64,000 bases of DNA from Torreya grandis. Taxonomy: Eukaryota; Streptophyta; Pinopsida; Cupressales; Taxaceae. The stretch spans positions 621,001 to 685,000 of the forward strand of contig JARHVA010000002.1 in assembly GCA_037957365.1 (NCBI GenBank). Direction: 5' to 3'. Below are positions 62,215 through 64,000 of this stretch, piece by piece; positions within the stretch are counted from its first letter, which is position 1; each line of letters starts with the position of its first letter. The notes beneath the pieces are model-generated. The model saw nothing but the letters and a program-made list of their open reading frames with translations, did no database searches and was not told where the DNA came from. A program made the translations under genes and the position numbers.

Positions 62215-64000
62215 CCAAAAAATAATTGAGATAGTATAAAATAATAAAAATTTATAATTCAACATATATTTCTAGACATGCTCATAAAGTAGTTATTTCC
62301 AACTTAAATTATTCATGTTAATAATGATGTGCACTAGTTAGAACTACAATATTCACCATAATTAAAATGATACCAATTTTTTGTACAATTTATTGTTACA
62401 ATTTCCAATTTATTTTATAGAAAATAGTAATAAATTCTCCATTAATTTTAAATTTAATATTTCACTTCTCTCTCTTTTTTAAGGATTACCTTCCAATCAC
62501 TTATTATACACTAATCTGTGATAAATTCATTGAACTCAAGGAAGTCTTATATTCTTCCATAGAATATGGTATTACAGATGTTATATCAATTAATTTATGA
62601 GACCCAAATCTAACAGACTAAAAAAAGTAAATAATTCGAAACAACATTATCATTCTATAACAATTTCAATGGTTTCCTTCTATCTATTTGGTGACTATAT
62701 CCTAGAATATTTAATGTACTCAAGAATTCTGATGGTGGTGATTATTACATGTACTCCTAGACTACTCTAAGATGTGTTTTATATTTATTTTTAGTGTTTT
62801 TCTTTATGAGGCTTCTAGGCTTCCATTCTTTGGTCTTTTCTCTTGGTGTTGGCTTATTGGATTTATAGTTGTTTGGATATTTTATGCTTTTGTCTTGTGT
62901 TCTCCTATTAAATTAGAGACTTATTTTATCTAAGATAAATTTTAGTGGCTATGCTTCATCCATTCACAAATATTTTATTTTTAGAAATTAGTATTTGGTT
63001 ATTTTAGGGGGTGGTGAATAACATGGATTTGCTTATATTATTTGAGTGTAAGTTAATTTTCTAGGTCAACTCACCTATTATTTAAAATAAATATTATAAA
63101 TATAAATATAGTTCTCTACTCTATCAAAAGTTACAACGAATTTATTATCTATTATATGTAAATAGAAATCCATCCATATACTCATAATGGAAACCTTTAG
63201 TAGATGGAAAGGGATGAAGGAAGTGTATACATCTTTTCTGTACAGTTTCATGCATGTCTAACATATATGCCATGTTATGATTCATTTGTCTATTTGCCTT
63301 CTCACCTAAACACCATCTGTTAACTTTCACCAGACTTTCAAAATATATATTTAGAGATTCACCAAAAAAACCCAAGTTAATTTATATATAAACCACTAAA
63401 ATTTACCCTATTTTTTTTATCTTAATTTGATATGCCTGTTAAATATTTGTATACTATGCAATAAATGCCCCTTTTCCTTTATTATTATCTATAAAAACTT
63501 TTATGTCCATCATATCTATAATCCCATCATAAGGTTAGTTTTTACTCAATCTTAACAAATAAATAGATAAAATGAAAGAATTAAGAATCTTTTCCTAAAG
63601 TAGTATGGAATAAAATTCTGCCCTTATACATTTGCAAAATTTAAACATATCTCTTAAAATGATTTAATCATGTTATCTAATTTTAAGTCAATGATTTTAT
63701 GCTTAAGATTAAATGTATGCACATGATTCTTAACATCCTCAAATTTCAAACCTAGACCAACAAAGGCAAACTTATTTTTCACTATATTCGTAATATGGAG
63801 GAAAGTTTCTTGAAATATCTAAAACAATTATTAAATATTTTTGGAATCATAATATTTAATTTAAGTAAATTCACCAAAATTTGTTGTGGGTACACAAATG
63901 TTTATATTTTATCTATTTAAATCAATGTTTATATTTTATTTATTAAATCAATATGAACCTTTAATATACTTTATCTACAAAAGTGACTATATTTATATTA

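Larger units (their letters stand above)
60466..64000. repeat. segmental-duplication unit C (runs off the window)
   Basis: Begins inside the AT-rich part of the P450-derived repeat (TTTTAATTAGACAACCACTC). It then contains a P450 pseudogene (60583-61240), the left-arm landmarks (61241-62440) and the right-arm landmarks (62450 onward). It keeps the uninterrupted sequence across the site where unit A received the LTR element. The 76-codon minus frame at 63145-63375 has no recognisable domain. Confidence 0.75.

Overview
The window looks like nuclear DNA of a seed plant, most likely a gymnosperm (conifer-type) genome. It holds one intact intronless gene in more than 60 kb of AT-rich, heavily decayed repeats. 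These include chromodomain Ty3/gypsy elements, an L1-type LINE with RNase H, and two copies of a Penelope-like element (PLE). PLEs are rare in plants but have been reported in conifers (the 'Dryad' group). The species cannot be named from the sequence.

The intact gene is a CYP94-family cytochrome P450 (2130-3716, minus strand, 528 aa). Its surroundings are littered with broken copies of itself: a frameshifted duplicate of its 5' end (4304-4495), a small remnant (5461-5580), and decayed copies in two further duplication units (51409-51474 with 53020-53656, and 60583-61240). The flanking DNA was duplicated as well. Three related units can be aligned by eye. Unit A is about 3.5-6.5 kb plus 15.0-16.3 kb, unit B is about 51.4-57.1 kb, and unit C runs from about 60.5 kb to the window end. 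Units A and B also carry a tandem repeat of about 256 bp that contains a piece of P450 exon.

Layout: 310-2107 is a PLE remnant abutting the P450 3' end. 2130-6496 holds the P450 locus, its duplicates and the left arm of unit A. 6497-15037 is a non-autonomous LTR element whose second LTR is split by a full-length LINE (8894-14856, minus), flanked by a 16-bp target-site duplication. 15038-16273 is the right arm of unit A. 16274-16548 is another LTR of the same family, followed by about 4.5 kb with nothing recognisable. 21026-44340 is a head-to-tail array of chromovirus-type Ty3/gypsy elements that share LTRs, including a near-identical 2,766-bp internal duplication. 44788-46674 is a divergent, internally deleted relative. 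48416-51405 is the second PLE copy with direct terminal repeats. 51409-57140 is unit B, which contains a LINE-ORF1-like (DUF4283) relic. 57141-60465 is a spacer with a compound microsatellite. 60466-64000 is unit C.

Only the P450 appears able to make a functional protein. Every transposon reading frame is broken by stops, frameshifts or deletions. Several stops look like CAG-to-TAG changes, as expected for methylated, silenced repeats. All similarity statements are from reading and hand alignment; no database search was run.
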